A DNA stretch of 64,000 bases, taken from contig NZ_MZXW01000017.1 in the NCBI RefSeq assembly GCF_004123905.1, positions 161,878-225,877 on the forward strand. The letters are read 5' to 3'. Positions 50,136 to 58,987 of the stretch are shown one piece after another. This DNA comes from Bradyrhizobium betae. GTDB lineage: Bacteria; Pseudomonadota; Alphaproteobacteria; Rhizobiales; Xanthobacteraceae. The notes beneath the pieces were generated by a model. That model was not told the DNA's origin. It saw only the letters and a list, made by a program, of their open reading frames with translations, and did no database searches. Every line of letters starts with the position of its first letter. Within the stretch, counting starts at the first letter, position 1. The position numbers were made by a program, and so were the translations under genes.

Positions 50136-50994
50136 GAAGACCGAAACGGCCGCCCGGCATGTTCACGCCACCCTGGCGGCGGCGGTCGCCGATCCCGATG
50201 CGCTCGAACGTCTTTGCCGGTCTGGCGACGCCAGGCGGTCCTTCGACGTCGAGCGAATTCGGCTGTTCGCTGGGCTGGCGCTGAAGGTCCGTCACAACGA
50301 CATCCGGCTGCTGCTACCGCTGACCTTCAAATTGCTCGACAGGCTTAAGATCAGCGTCCCGATCTTCGCAGCCTACGGCAAGACCGCCGCCGCCCTGCGG
50401 GTCGCGAAACGGACGACGCAATCCGACAAGCTCGAGGTGATTTCCGGCTTCATCGAGGGCTGGCTGCGCGCGGACGATCCATTGCACGCGCTGGTGCGCG
50501 ATGCCTTGCATCACGAGCGCGCGCTTCTGGCTCTGAAGGACAACCATGCCAAGGTCCCTGCCGGAACCAACGATCGCGAAGTCATGCGATCGAAGGCTAC
50601 CGTAGCGCCGGCAAGCGTGGTGCGGCGAGCAACCGGACTGATCCGGAACGAGATGAGCTGCAACCCGCTTCTGCTCGCGACGGCCCTCGATTCTCCCGCA
50701 AGCGACCTTTCGGTTCTCCGGCGCGACCAACTCCACTTCGTCCATCGCTGGGACGCGCGGAGAGGTTGCGCCACCGCGGTCGAGATCGACGAACTCGGCC
50801 ATGTGCTGCTCGAACTCGCCGACGGCCGCAGGAGTCTCACGCGTCTGATCGACATGCTGCGTCGGGCGGGTGTTACGCTGACAAGCGCAGAATTGTGCCG
50901 CGTCAGCCAGCAACTGGTCGATAACAACCTCCTGGTCGTGGTTCCCCTTCAACCTGGAAAGCGTCCTCGCCGTGCGGTTGATCCTGGTCGATAA
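50128..50994 (+). CDS. apyI: MNIO partner protein with C-terminal PqqD-like RRE, ApyI-like (288 aa)
   Basis: No catalytic motif. The N-terminal 160 residues are helical (AVADPDALERLCRSGDARRS, LLPLTFKLLDRLKISVPIF) and match the place of the small partner proteins found with DUF692 enzymes. Residues about 215-278 (ELGHVLLELADGRRSLTRLI ... SQQLVDNNLLVVVP) look like a PqqD-like winged helix, the leader-binding RiPP recognition element. It probably holds the precursor and delivers its C-terminus to the MNIO. Overlaps the MNIO gene at its start and the radical SAM gene at its end (23 bases). Confidence 0.75.
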   Translation: MPRKTETAARHVHATLAAAVADPDALERLCRSGDARRSFDVERIRLFAGLALKVRHNDIRLLLPLTFKLLDRLKISVPIFAAYGKTAAALRVAKRTTQSDKLEVISGFIEGWLRADDPLHALVRDALHHERALLALKDNHAKVPAGTNDREVMRSKATVAPASVVRRATGLIRNEMSCNPLLLATALDSPASDLSVLRRDQLHFVHRWDARRGCATAVEIDELGHVLLELADGRRSLTRLIDMLRRAGVTLTSAELCRVSQQLVDNNLLVVVPLQPGKRPRRAVDPGR

Positions 50995-52948
50995 TTTCGT
51001 CATGCCGGGCAGCCTCGACCCGGATCTGTTCGACGTGCACCCGCATCTGGGGCTGACGTCGCTGGCGGCGGTCGCCGCGAAGGACAATCATACGGTGGTC
51101 GTCTATGACCCGAAGCGCGAAGTCCGCTTTGGACATCACCCCTATGACGGGACGTTGTACGAGCGCGTGGCCGTGGACATTCTGCGCCTGCGACCGGATG
51201 CAGTCGGCTTCACCACGCTTAGCTGCAGCTTCATCTTCGCGGTCAGGGTGGCCGCACTCCTCAAGCAGCGCGCGCCGGGCATCCCGATCCTGCTCGGCGG
51301 TCCGCATGCCACGATGTTGCATCGGGAAATCATGGACGCGTACGGTCAGTTCGACATCATCGTCCGGCACGAGGCCGAAGAGACGCTGCCTCCTCTGCTC
51401 GCCATGCTTGAAACGCGCAAATTCGACGGCATTCCCGGCGTGACATGGCGTGACGGCCGCGGCCTGCTGAAAACGACGCCGGGGCTTCCGAAGGTCGAGG
51501 ATCTCGACAGCCTGCCGATCCCGTCATACGAACTCTACCCTATCACGACGCTGGGGCTCGATCTCATGCGCGTCGAAGCCGGCCGCGGCTGTCCGTTCGT
51601 CTGCACCTTCTGCTCGACGTCGACCTTCTTCCAACGCGACTATCGTCTCAAGTCGGCGGAACGCATCGTGCACGAGATGGACCTCCTGCACGCACGTTAC
51701 GGAGCAACTGAATTCAAGCTCGATCATGACCTTTTCACGGTCAACCGGCGCAAGGTGCGCGAGTTCTGCGAAACCGTCCAAGATCGCGGCTACAACTGGC
51801 GCGTCTCCGCCCGCACCGATTGCGTCGATGCCGATCTGCTGGAGACAATGGCGCTCGCCGGCTGCATCGGCCTCTATTTCGGCATCGAGACCGGCTCACC
51901 ACGAATGCAGCGGCTCGCCGACAAGCGCCTCAAGCTCGATGGCGTGACTGACATTCTGAATATCGCCGAAAACTTCGGTATCGAAACGACGGCTTCGTTC
52001 ATCACCGGCTATCCCGAGGAACTACAGGACGATCAGGACCAGACGCTCGACATGCTGGGGGCCTGCTTTGGCCGCCCGCAGGACGCGTGCACGCCACAAC
52101 TGCACATCCTGTTGCCGGAGCCGGGCACCCCGATGTTCTCGAAGCACAGCGCGAATCTGGCCTATGACGGCTATGTCACCAAGTTTAACGCCTGTTTGTT
52201 CCAGGGCGATCGCTCCGAGGTGCTTGCCCACCCCAAGCTCTATTCGACCTATTACTACTATCCCGCGGCGATGCCACGGGAACGCTACGTGCTGGCGGTC
52301 GATGCGGTAGATGCCTTGCGGACAGTCGGTCACCAGATCCTGAACTACGCGCTACGTTTCTTTCGGGGCAGGTTGAGCCTGCTGATCGCCGCGTTCCGCG
52401 ATTGGCTGGCGAGCAACGGCGCGTTGGCTGCAAAGCCCGATCTGGCGCTTGAATTCATCACGGCGCGATTTAGCGCGTCGCACCACCTGACCTCGCTGTT
52501 CCGCTATGGCTTGGCAGTGAGTGTACTCAAGCAGGCGGGCACTGCACTGCGATCGGGGGACAACGGCGCCCCGTCAGGCCAGCAAGCGCCGTACGCGCGG
52601 AGCCCGGGAAGTTGCATCCTCACCGAGTTGCATGACTGCGGAGCACTCCTCGAGCGGATTTCTGCGCTGCCGGCAACGGCGGGTCCGCTCAGTGCGCGCG
52701 ATGCAGGTCAACGCGGCTGCTACCTCCTCGTGGTGCAGCAGAGGTCGGTTCTCTATCGCGTCGATCCGGAGCTGGAGATCATTCTGGATCTGTTTGAAAC
52801 GCCGCAACACTTGACCGACGTCATGCGGTTCCTGCACGACATCGCCAGCGATACGGAGCTGGATGATCACCTGCTCGACCGGCTGGTCGATATCGGCGCG
52901 CTCGTCCACCACGCTGATCAGCGTGCTTCGCTGAACGCCGCTTCATGA
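50972..52948 (+). CDS. apyD: Cobalamin-dependent radical SAM methyltransferase, ApyD-like (658 aa)
   Basis: N-terminal B12-binding Rossmann-type domain (MRLILVDNF ... FTTLSCSFIFAVRVAALLKQ, LLGGPHATMLH) without the DxHxxG His, as usual in this class. The radical SAM core carries Cys207-x3-Cys211-x2-Cys214 (CPFVCTFC) for the [4Fe-4S] cluster, and GIETGSPRMQRLADK later. The last 80 or so residues (VLYRVDPELEIILDLFETPQ, LLDRLVDIGALVH) look like a second PqqD-type fold. Expected reaction: methylation of an unactivated carbon, beta-methyl-Tyr in the described pathway. It starts with GTG at 50972 inside the previous gene. Stop and next start overlap as ATGA. Confidence 0.88.
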   Translation: MRLILVDNFVMPGSLDPDLFDVHPHLGLTSLAAVAAKDNHTVVVYDPKREVRFGHHPYDGTLYERVAVDILRLRPDAVGFTTLSCSFIFAVRVAALLKQRAPGIPILLGGPHATMLHREIMDAYGQFDIIVRHEAEETLPPLLAMLETRKFDGIPGVTWRDGRGLLKTTPGLPKVEDLDSLPIPSYELYPITTLGLDLMRVEAGRGCPFVCTFCSTSTFFQRDYRLKSAERIVHEMDLLHARYGATEFKLDHDLFTVNRRKVREFCETVQDRGYNWRVSARTDCVDADLLETMALAGCIGLYFGIETGSPRMQRLADKRLKLDGVTDILNIAENFGIETTASFITGYPEELQDDQDQTLDMLGACFGRPQDACTPQLHILLPEPGTPMFSKHSANLAYDGYVTKFNACLFQGDRSEVLAHPKLYSTYYYYPAAMPRERYVLAVDAVDALRTVGHQILNYALRFFRGRLSLLIAAFRDWLASNGALAAKPDLALEFITARFSASHHLTSLFRYGLAVSVLKQAGTALRSGDNGAPSGQQAPYARSPGSCILTELHDCGALLERISALPATAGPLSARDAGQRGCYLLVVQQRSVLYRVDPELEIILDLFETPQHLTDVMRFLHDIASDTELDDHLLDRLVDIGALVHHADQRASLNAAS

Positions 52949-53940
52949 CGCGAACGCGCGCGGATCCTGCCCGCCACTCGGCCTTCGACCTTGCCGAGGG
53001 CTTCTATCTTGCACACGCACTGCTGGCGCTCGAGCACAACGGTGTCCTGCGCTCGCTGGCCCGCCCCGCCACCGCCGCCGCGCTCGCCAAGAAACATCAC
53101 GTTCACGCCGGACTGCTCCAGTCAGCGCTTGAACTGCTTGCCGCCCGAACGAATTTGATCACCTGCCACGCCGACCGGTTTCGGCTAGCTGGCGCGTATG
53201 ACGATCATGCCCGTTTCGTCGTTCATCAATATCTCGGCGCCTATGGTCCTGCCGCTATCGCGCTGGGCCGTACTCTACGGAAGCCAGAACTTGCGGCAGC
53301 CCTGATCGACCGCAAGCAGCACGCCAAGGCTTTCGAGGACTCGCCGACGCTGAGCAGCGACCTGATCACGGACTTGATCGTGCAGCTCGGCTTCAACGAC
53401 GTGCTTGACCTCGGTTGCGGCAATGGAGCGCTGCTGTCCGGGCTGACCCGGCGGATGACGGAATTCCGTGGCTTCGGACTCGACGGCAATCCGGCCATGT
53501 GTGCCTTGGCGCGAAGGCGCCTCAAGGCGACACCCGACGCCTCGCGGGTGAGGATTTTTCGGGGCGACAGCCGGCGGCCTGACACGGCCCTTCCGGCTTC
53601 AGTGAAGCGACAGGTGCGAACCTTGTCCGCCGCAAGCCTCGCCAATGAGTTCTTCGGCTCCGGAAATCGCGAAGCAGAACGATGGCTTGCGCGCCTGAAG
53701 GCGGCTTTTCCCGGGCGAACCCTCCTGATCGGTGACTATTACGGTCAACTGGGATATGGACGGCGACTGCGGTCGCGCGCGCTCGCCGTGCATGACTTCG
53801 CGCAAGCGATCTCCGGTCAGGGCGTGCCGCCGCCCGATCTGGCATCCTGGAAGACAATCTACCGCAACGCGCAATGCACGCTGGTCCATGTGGTCGAGGA
53901 CGAGGACGCCACGTTCTTCGTTCACTTGCTCAAGCTTTGA
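52945..53940 (+). CDS. apyS: SAM-dependent methyltransferase, ApyS-like (331 aa)
   Basis: The N-terminal helical/winged-helix domain (FYLAHALLALEHNGVLRSLA, HVHAGLLQSALELLAARTNL) is typical of small-molecule O/C-methyltransferases. The SAM site is VLDLGCGNGALLSGL near residue 153, with FRGFGLDGNP behind it. In the apy pathway a methyltransferase acts on the carbon next to the new alpha-keto group. Last gene of the RiPP operon, coupled to the radical SAM gene by ATGA. No transporter, peptidase or immunity gene follows. Confidence 0.82.
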   Translation: MTRTRADPARHSAFDLAEGFYLAHALLALEHNGVLRSLARPATAAALAKKHHVHAGLLQSALELLAARTNLITCHADRFRLAGAYDDHARFVVHQYLGAYGPAAIALGRTLRKPELAAALIDRKQHAKAFEDSPTLSSDLITDLIVQLGFNDVLDLGCGNGALLSGLTRRMTEFRGFGLDGNPAMCALARRRLKATPDASRVRIFRGDSRRPDTALPASVKRQVRTLSAASLANEFFGSGNREAERWLARLKAAFPGRTLLIGDYYGQLGYGRRLRSRALAVHDFAQAISGQGVPPPDLASWKTIYRNAQCTLVHVVEDEDATFFVHLLKL

Positions 53941-53981
53941 TCGTCGCGCCCCGTCGCGACTGGTTTGGCGCTCGAACGCGG

Positions 53982-55034
53982 CTACTTCGGCGCCTGCGGC
54001 TGCGCCGGCGGCACGGTCTCGATCAGCTTGCCGGTAAATATCGGCGCCGAGGTCGGCTGGCCGTTGGGCGAGCCGCCGGCCTGCTCGACGGTGACGGCAT
54101 AGGTCGCGCCACTGACGACGTCGGCATCGTAGGAGGCGAGCAGCGGGCGCGCGGTGAAATCGCCCGCGCCAATCACGCCGAGCGAGCGCGGACGCGGCAG
54201 CTTGTCGGAGATCAGCCAGAGCTCAAAGCTCTTGCCGGGCTCCGGCGTCGCGCCGACCTTGCGCACGGTGAAATTCCTGGTCGTGCCGTCGATGGTGAGG
54301 ATGAAGGCGGGGCCACCACCCTGGCCCTGCAACAGCGCGACATATTGCGACGACGCGGTGAGCGGCGCCGGTGCCTTCACCTCGACCGTCTGGATGCGCG
54401 GTGCGGGACGCAAGGCACCAGGCAGCGCATCGGGCAGGAAGATCTCAAGCGACAGTGTCACCAGCAGCGCGGCCGCGAGCGCGCCGACCGCGGATGCGAT
54501 CGAGCGCCAACGTTTCACCCGGCCCTCGAGCCGGATCACGTTGCTGTTGTCGACGACCGGCGGAGGTGGCGTGCGCACGACGTCAGGATCGGGCGCATGG
54601 ACCTGCGGCACGAACTGCGGAGCGAAGTCCGGGATGACATCGGAGTCGGAAGGCGGCGGCTCCGGCGGCTGCACGTCCAGAGATGGTGGCTCTGGCGATA
54701 CAGGCTCGGCAGAAGAAAGCTCCGGCGTCGCAACTTCGAACGAGGAGGAGTCCGGCACGGGTGGCGGCGGCGCGACGTCCGACAGCACAGGCGCCTCCTG
54801 CGCAAAACCGTTGCGCGCAAGCTCGGAGCGGATGTTCTCCCACACGATCGGGCGCGGCTCGATCGCGCCGACCATCTGGTTGAGGACGCCGAGCCGATAG
54901 GCCCAGGCCTGCACGATATCGGCAAACGCCTTGTCGACCGCCATCATGGTCTCGACCTGCGCGCGTTCGTCGGCGTCGAGTATGCCGAGCGCATATTCCG
55001 CGGCGAGCGCGATATGGTCCTCCGTGTAGGCCAT
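53982..55034 (-). CDS. Anti-sigma factor, RskA-type (350 aa)
   Basis: The N-terminal cytoplasmic domain (TEDHIALAAEYALGILDADERAQVE) is the anti-sigma fold that binds the ECF sigma factor. A Pro/Ser-rich linker of about 80 residues (PPPPVPDSSSFEV, PPEPPPSDSDV) follows. Then come one membrane segment (IASAVGALAAALLVTLSLEIF) and a periplasmic RskA domain (ALLQGQGGGPAFILTIDGTT, PGKSFELWLI). It holds the sigma factor at the inner membrane until a periplasmic signal releases it. ATG at 55034 shares one base with the stop of a 13-codon ORF that follows the sigma gene. Confidence 0.92.
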   Translation of the reverse strand: MAYTEDHIALAAEYALGILDADERAQVETMMAVDKAFADIVQAWAYRLGVLNQMVGAIEPRPIVWENIRSELARNGFAQEAPVLSDVAPPPPVPDSSSFEVATPELSSAEPVSPEPPSLDVQPPEPPPSDSDVIPDFAPQFVPQVHAPDPDVVRTPPPPVVDNSNVIRLEGRVKRWRSIASAVGALAAALLVTLSLEIFLPDALPGALRPAPRIQTVEVKAPAPLTASSQYVALLQGQGGGPAFILTIDGTTRNFTVRKVGATPEPGKSFELWLISDKLPRPRSLGVIGAGDFTARPLLASYDADVVSGATYAVTVEQAGGSPNGQPTSAPIFTGKLIETVPPAQPQAPK

Positions 55035-55075
55035 CAATTGCAGTCCAGAACCACCTTCACAATAGAAGCCTTCAT
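55034..55075 (-). CDS. 13-codon coupling ORF between sigma and anti-sigma genes
   Basis: ATGAAGGCTTCTATTG... encodes MKASIVKVVLDCN. Its ATG overlaps the sigma stop (ATGA, 55075-55072) and its TGA overlaps the anti-sigma start (TGATG, 55036-55032). It therefore bridges the two genes without a gap. It shares the ATGAAGGCTT opening with the mini-ORFs at 18669-18700 and 57669-57750. Whether the peptide has its own role is unknown. A coupling role is more likely. Confidence 0.5.
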   Translation of the reverse strand: MKASIVKVVLDCN

Positions 55076-55617
55076 AGTCCGAGGCACTCGCGAATATCCA
55101 GCATGCTGCGCCGGAGCCACGTCTTCACCGTGTTGACGGGCGCTGAAAATTTCTCCGCCAATTGCTCGCGGCTCCAGCCGTTGTAATAGGCGAGAAGCAC
55201 GAGCCTCTGACGATCCGGCTCGAGCCGGCCGACACATTCCAGCAGGCGCCTCAGCTCCTCGGTCATCTCGCGGCGCGCAAGCGGATCGGGGCTGTCGGCC
55301 GCAACCTCCATCGCCTGAGGCTCTTCCTCGATGGAAACTTCCGTCTTCTTGCGCACGATGTCGATGGCGCGGTTGCGCGCGATCGACGCCATCCACGTGA
55401 TCGGCGACGACAAGGCCGGATTGAACTGGCCGGCGCTGTTCCATACCTTGACGTAGGTCTCCTGAATGACCTCCTCCGCGAGATCCTGTCGGCGCAAGAT
55501 ACGGAGGACGACGCCATAGAGTTTCGCGCGGGTGGCGACGTAGAGGCGCTCGAACGCGGCCTGATCGCCCTTGGCGACCGCCCCAATCAGCCCAACCAGC
55601 TCTGCTGGCGTCAGCAT
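55072..55617 (-). CDS. ECF RNA polymerase sigma factor, SigK/RskA-associated type (181 aa)
   Basis: Sigma-70 region 2 (AAFERLYVATRAKLYGVVLR, LAEEVIQETYVKVWNSAGQF) and region 4 (LEPDRQRLVLLAYYNGWSREQLAEKFSAPVNTVKTWLRRSML), with no region 3, define an ECF factor. The RskA-type anti-sigma gene follows through a 13-codon linking ORF. The target promoters are unknown. A long overlapping frame on the same strand (to 55729) is a shadow except for its last 13 codons. Confidence 0.93.
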   Translation of the reverse strand: MLTPAELVGLIGAVAKGDQAAFERLYVATRAKLYGVVLRILRRQDLAEEVIQETYVKVWNSAGQFNPALSSPITWMASIARNRAIDIVRKKTEVSIEEEPQAMEVAADSPDPLARREMTEELRRLLECVGRLEPDRQRLVLLAYYNGWSREQLAEKFSAPVNTVKTWLRRSMLDIRECLGL

Positions 55618-55736
55618 TCAGCCCCCCACGCGCGGCCCGTCGCGTTCCGCGCAAGCCCTGGCACTCCGCTACCATAGCGCGCGGCAACGCCGACCACCAA
55701 GGGGCGGAGCGCCGCGCTGTGGACAGCACATGCGAA

Positions 55737-55760
55737 AACCCGGACCTTGCGGTCCGGGTT
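55737..55760 (-). terminator. Terminator of the fliI-fliJ unit
   Basis: AACCCGGACC and GGTCCGGGTT form a perfect ten-base stem with loop TTGC. On the minus strand the stem runs into TTTTCGC. It lies 34 bases after the fliJ stop and 120 bases before the sigma gene. Confidence 0.8.
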
Positions 55761-55793
55761 CTGCAAATTCTTGGCGTCCGGCTGCTGGCGCCG

Positions 55794-56213
55794 TTAGGCG
55801 ACGGCGCCGATGCGGGCGCGCATCAGGCCGATGCTGTCGAGATCGGCCTGCTCGCGGGCGTTCTCTTCGGCGCGCTCGCGGGCCTGGTCGCGCTCGTCGA
55901 GCAGCTCGACCTTCTTCAGCTCCTCGAAGGCCTCGGCCAAAGCGCCCTTGGCTTCGTCGAGCTGGCCCTTCAGCTCGTCGGCCGAACGGGTCAGGTTCTC
56001 ACGGCGCTGGATCGCGGCCTTGGCGTAGGTCGGATAGGCGAAGTGCGAGGGATCGTTGATCCCGGCACGTTCCTGCTCGGTCGAAATCTCGCGCTCAAGA
56101 TCGGTCGACATCCGCTGGAAGTCGGCGATCATGGTCTCGATCTGAGTGACCCGGCGGCGCTTCTCGTCGACCTGAAACTTCTTCAGGCGGATGAGGGTAT
56201 CTCGTGACTTCAT
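55794..56213 (-). CDS. fliJ: Flagellar export chaperone FliJ (139 aa)
   Basis: Almost entirely helical coiled coil (RLKKFQVDEKRRRVTQIETMIADFQRM, then ADELKGQLDEAKGALAEAFEELKKVELLDERD), as in FliJ, the stalk of the flagellar export ATPase complex. MKSRDTLIRL at 56213 has GGGGAGT upstream. The longer upstream in-frame start has no family support. It follows fliI after 133 bases on the same strand. Confidence 0.88.
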   Translation of the reverse strand: MKSRDTLIRLKKFQVDEKRRRVTQIETMIADFQRMSTDLEREISTEQERAGINDPSHFAYPTYAKAAIQRRENLTRSADELKGQLDEAKGALAEAFEELKKVELLDERDQARERAEENAREQADLDSIGLMRARIGAVA

Positions 56214-56346
56214 CGACTCATACTCCCCAGAAGTCCCCTGGCTGCAAGAGACACGCACATTGGGACGTCACCGGTCTCCCCACAGGCCCGACGGGGGCCA
56301 AGACCGGCTCTGCTACTCTGTGAGAGCGGATGATGACGGGACAAAG

Positions 56347-57672
56347 TTAGCGTTCCGTTTCCAAATTGCCGAGGATTTGCGCCAATTGGCGGTAGCCGTC
56401 CGCCAGGGAGGCATTTTCGTCCTTGCGCTGCCGCAAGAAGGCCTCCAGCGGCTCGTGCAGGCGGATCGCCTCGTCGACCTCGGGGCTGGAGCCGGCCCGG
56501 TAGGCGCCCAGCCGGATCAATTCCTCCATGTCGGCATAGGTCGCCATCACCGCCCGCGCCTTCTGGATGGTCGGCCAGAATTGCGGATCGGCCGATTTCG
56601 GCATGGTGCGGGAGACGGATTTGAGGATGTTGATGGCGGGGTAGCGGCCGCGCTCGGCAATCGAGCGCTGCATCACGATGTGGCCGTCGAGGATGCCGCG
56701 GACGGCATCCGCGATCGGCTCGTTATGATCGTCGCCGTCGACCAGCACCGTGAAGATCGCGGTGATCGCGCCCTCTCCCAGGCCCGGTCCGGCGCGCTCC
56801 AGAAGCTTCGGCAACTCGGTGAACACGGTCGGCGTATAGCCCTTGGCGGTCGGCGGCTCGCCGGCGGAGAGGCCGATCTCGCGCTGGGCCATGGCAAAGC
56901 GCGTCACCGAGTCCATGAGGCAGAGCACGTCCTTCTCTTCATCGCGAAAATATTCGGCGACCGCGAGCGTCAGATACGCCGCCTGGCGGCGCATCAGCGC
57001 CGGCTCGTCGGAGGTCGCGACCACCACGACGGAGCGCGCCAGGCCCTCCTCGCCGAGGTCGTCCTGCAAAAATTCCTGCACCTCGCGGCCGCGTTCGCCG
57101 ATCAGCCCGATAACGCTGACCGCGGCATCGACGTTGCGCGCCAGCATCGACAACAGCACCGATTTGCCGACGCCGGAGCCTGCGAAAATGCCCATGCGCT
57201 GACCGCGGCAGCAGGTGAGGAAGGTGTTCATCGCGCGCACGCCGAGATCGAGCGGGCTACCGACACGCTTGCGCGAATGCGCCGGCGGCGGCGAATTGCG
57301 GAACGGCATCGGCGCCGGGCCCTGCGGCAACGGCCCCTTGCCGTCGATCGGCTCGCCGAGCGCATTGACAACGCGGCCGAGCCAAGCCGATGACGGCCGC
57401 ACCTGGTTGGCGGCATTGGCGATGACGGCCTTGCAGCCGCGCCGCACGCCTTCGAGGCCGGCGAACGGCATCACGACGGCATTGTTGCCGGAGAAGCCGA
57501 TCACCTCACAGGGAATCGAACGGTTGGCGCCGGTCTCGATCACGAGCCGCGCGCCGACCGACATCGCGTGAATAGGTCCGGCCACCTCGACCATCAGGCC
57601 GCGCACGCCGACCACACGTCCATAGATATTGACGCCGTCGATGTCGCCGATCTGTTCGGCAAGAGCCTTCAT
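56347..57672 (-). CDS. fliI: Flagellum-specific export ATPase FliI (441 aa)
   Basis: F1-beta-like ATPase that energises flagellar protein export. Walker [19 protein letters not shown], Walker [34 protein letters not shown] (the FliI/SctN signature) and the C-terminal helical domain ([25 protein letters not shown]). The ATG at 57672 opens ATGAAGGCT and overlaps a chain of mini-ORFs upstream. With ctrA and fliJ close by, this is the flagellar, not a virulence, ATPase. Confidence 0.95.
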   Translation of the reverse strand: MKALAEQIGDIDGVNIYGRVVGVRGLMVEVAGPIHAMSVGARLVIETGANRSIPCEVIGFSGNNAVVMPFAGLEGVRRGCKAVIANAANQVRPSSAWLGRVVNALGEPIDGKGPLPQGPAPMPFRNSPPPAHSRKRVGSPLDLGVRAMNTFLTCCRGQRMGIFAGSGVGKSVLLSMLARNVDAAVSVIGLIGERGREVQEFLQDDLGEEGLARSVVVVATSDEPALMRRQAAYLTLAVAEYFRDEEKDVLCLMDSVTRFAMAQREIGLSAGEPPTAKGYTPTVFTELPKLLERAGPGLGEGAITAIFTVLVDGDDHNEPIADAVRGILDGHIVMQRSIAERGRYPAINILKSVSRTMPKSADPQFWPTIQKARAVMATYADMEELIRLGAYRAGSSPEVDEAIRLHEPLEAFLRQRKDENASLADGYRQLAQILGNLETER

Positions 57673-57750
57673 AGAGCAGCCTTCATAAGGGGCGCGCCTT
57701 CATATGAGGGCCTTCATTAAGGTGGTCACCTTCGATATCCGGGCCTTCAC
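57669..57750 (-). promoter_or_regulatory. Chain of overlapping mini-ORFs leading into fliI
   Basis: On the minus strand four ATGAAGGC units start at 57717, 57703, 57686 and 57672 (fliI). The first three encode MKALI, MKARPL and MKAAL, and each stop overlaps the next ATG as ATGA. A GTGAAGGC at 57750 is in frame with the first ATG and would extend it to a 16-codon leader. The GAAGG in each unit is spaced to be the ribosome-binding site of the next. Starts are 14, 17 and 14 bases apart. Confidence 0.7.
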
Positions 57751-57789
57751 GGCAAAACCCTTAAGTTTCGCCATATTTCTGAACGGCGC

Positions 57790-57804
57790 TTAACTTCGTG
57801 TTTA
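57790..57804. promoter_or_regulatory. Candidate CtrA box between fliI and ctrA
   Basis: TTAA-N7-TTTA (57790-57804), one mismatch from TTAA-N7-TTAA. It lies 40 bases upstream of the fliI leader and about 315 bases before the ctrA ATG, so it could serve either divergent unit. A further half site TTAACC lies at 58012-58017. Confidence 0.5.
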
Positions 57805-57870
57805 CCCGCATCGTTAATCATTGCGTCACTGTCTTTGTGACTGAGCGTGGCTCCCCTTCAGAAGAAGGCT

Positions 57871-58039
57871 GAGTCGCGGGAGTCGGTTAGGCCCGTCTCT
57901 TAAAGTGGAACTTGAACGGAACCGGATAACGAAAGCTGCTTCACCGCAAGACCTTAGGGCGATTCGACGAAAATTGCATCCACAGGGCTTGCGTTCCAGA
58001 ATCAGAATTTGTTAACCATCTGTTGTCAGGATCCGAATC
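57871..58039. promoter_or_regulatory. Cluster of five GANTC methylation sites in the ctrA leader
   Basis: GANTC at 57871, 57880, 57961, 57999 and 58035, five sites in 170 bases where chance predicts less than one. In Caulobacter, CcrM methylation of a GANTC site in the ctrA P1 promoter ties ctrA transcription to replication. This cluster suggests the same type of cell-cycle control here. Confidence 0.65.
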
Positions 58040-58118
58040 AGTTGTTCAAAGGCGTTTTGTTGTGTGCCGCGAATGCGGCCGACCTGACGCCCAGGAGCGG
58101 CGACTATGGGGAACTGGC

Positions 58119-58820
<702 letters not shown>

Positions 58821-58867
58821 TCGCGTTTACGTCGCGAGCCCCCGGGGCTCGCTCCTCCCAGCCTGGA

Positions 58868-58898
58868 CCCCGCCGCAAATGGCGGGGTTTTGTTTTTT
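58868..58898 (+). terminator. Rho-independent terminator of ctrA
   Basis: CCCCGCC, loop GCAAAT, GGCGGGG, followed by TTTTGTTTTTT. A textbook structure 48 bases after the ctrA stop. Confidence 0.92.
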
Positions 58899-58987
58899 GG
58901 GGACGCGAGCGCGGCCTCATCGTCCTCCCGCCATTGAACCGCTATCCTCCCCCCGCCGACGAATGGTCGCTGCATGATGGGGGAACG

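Noticed and set aside
55034..55729. 231-aa minus-strand frame over the sigma factor
   Set aside because: Shadow of the sigma gene, except for the last 13 codons reported as a coupling ORF.
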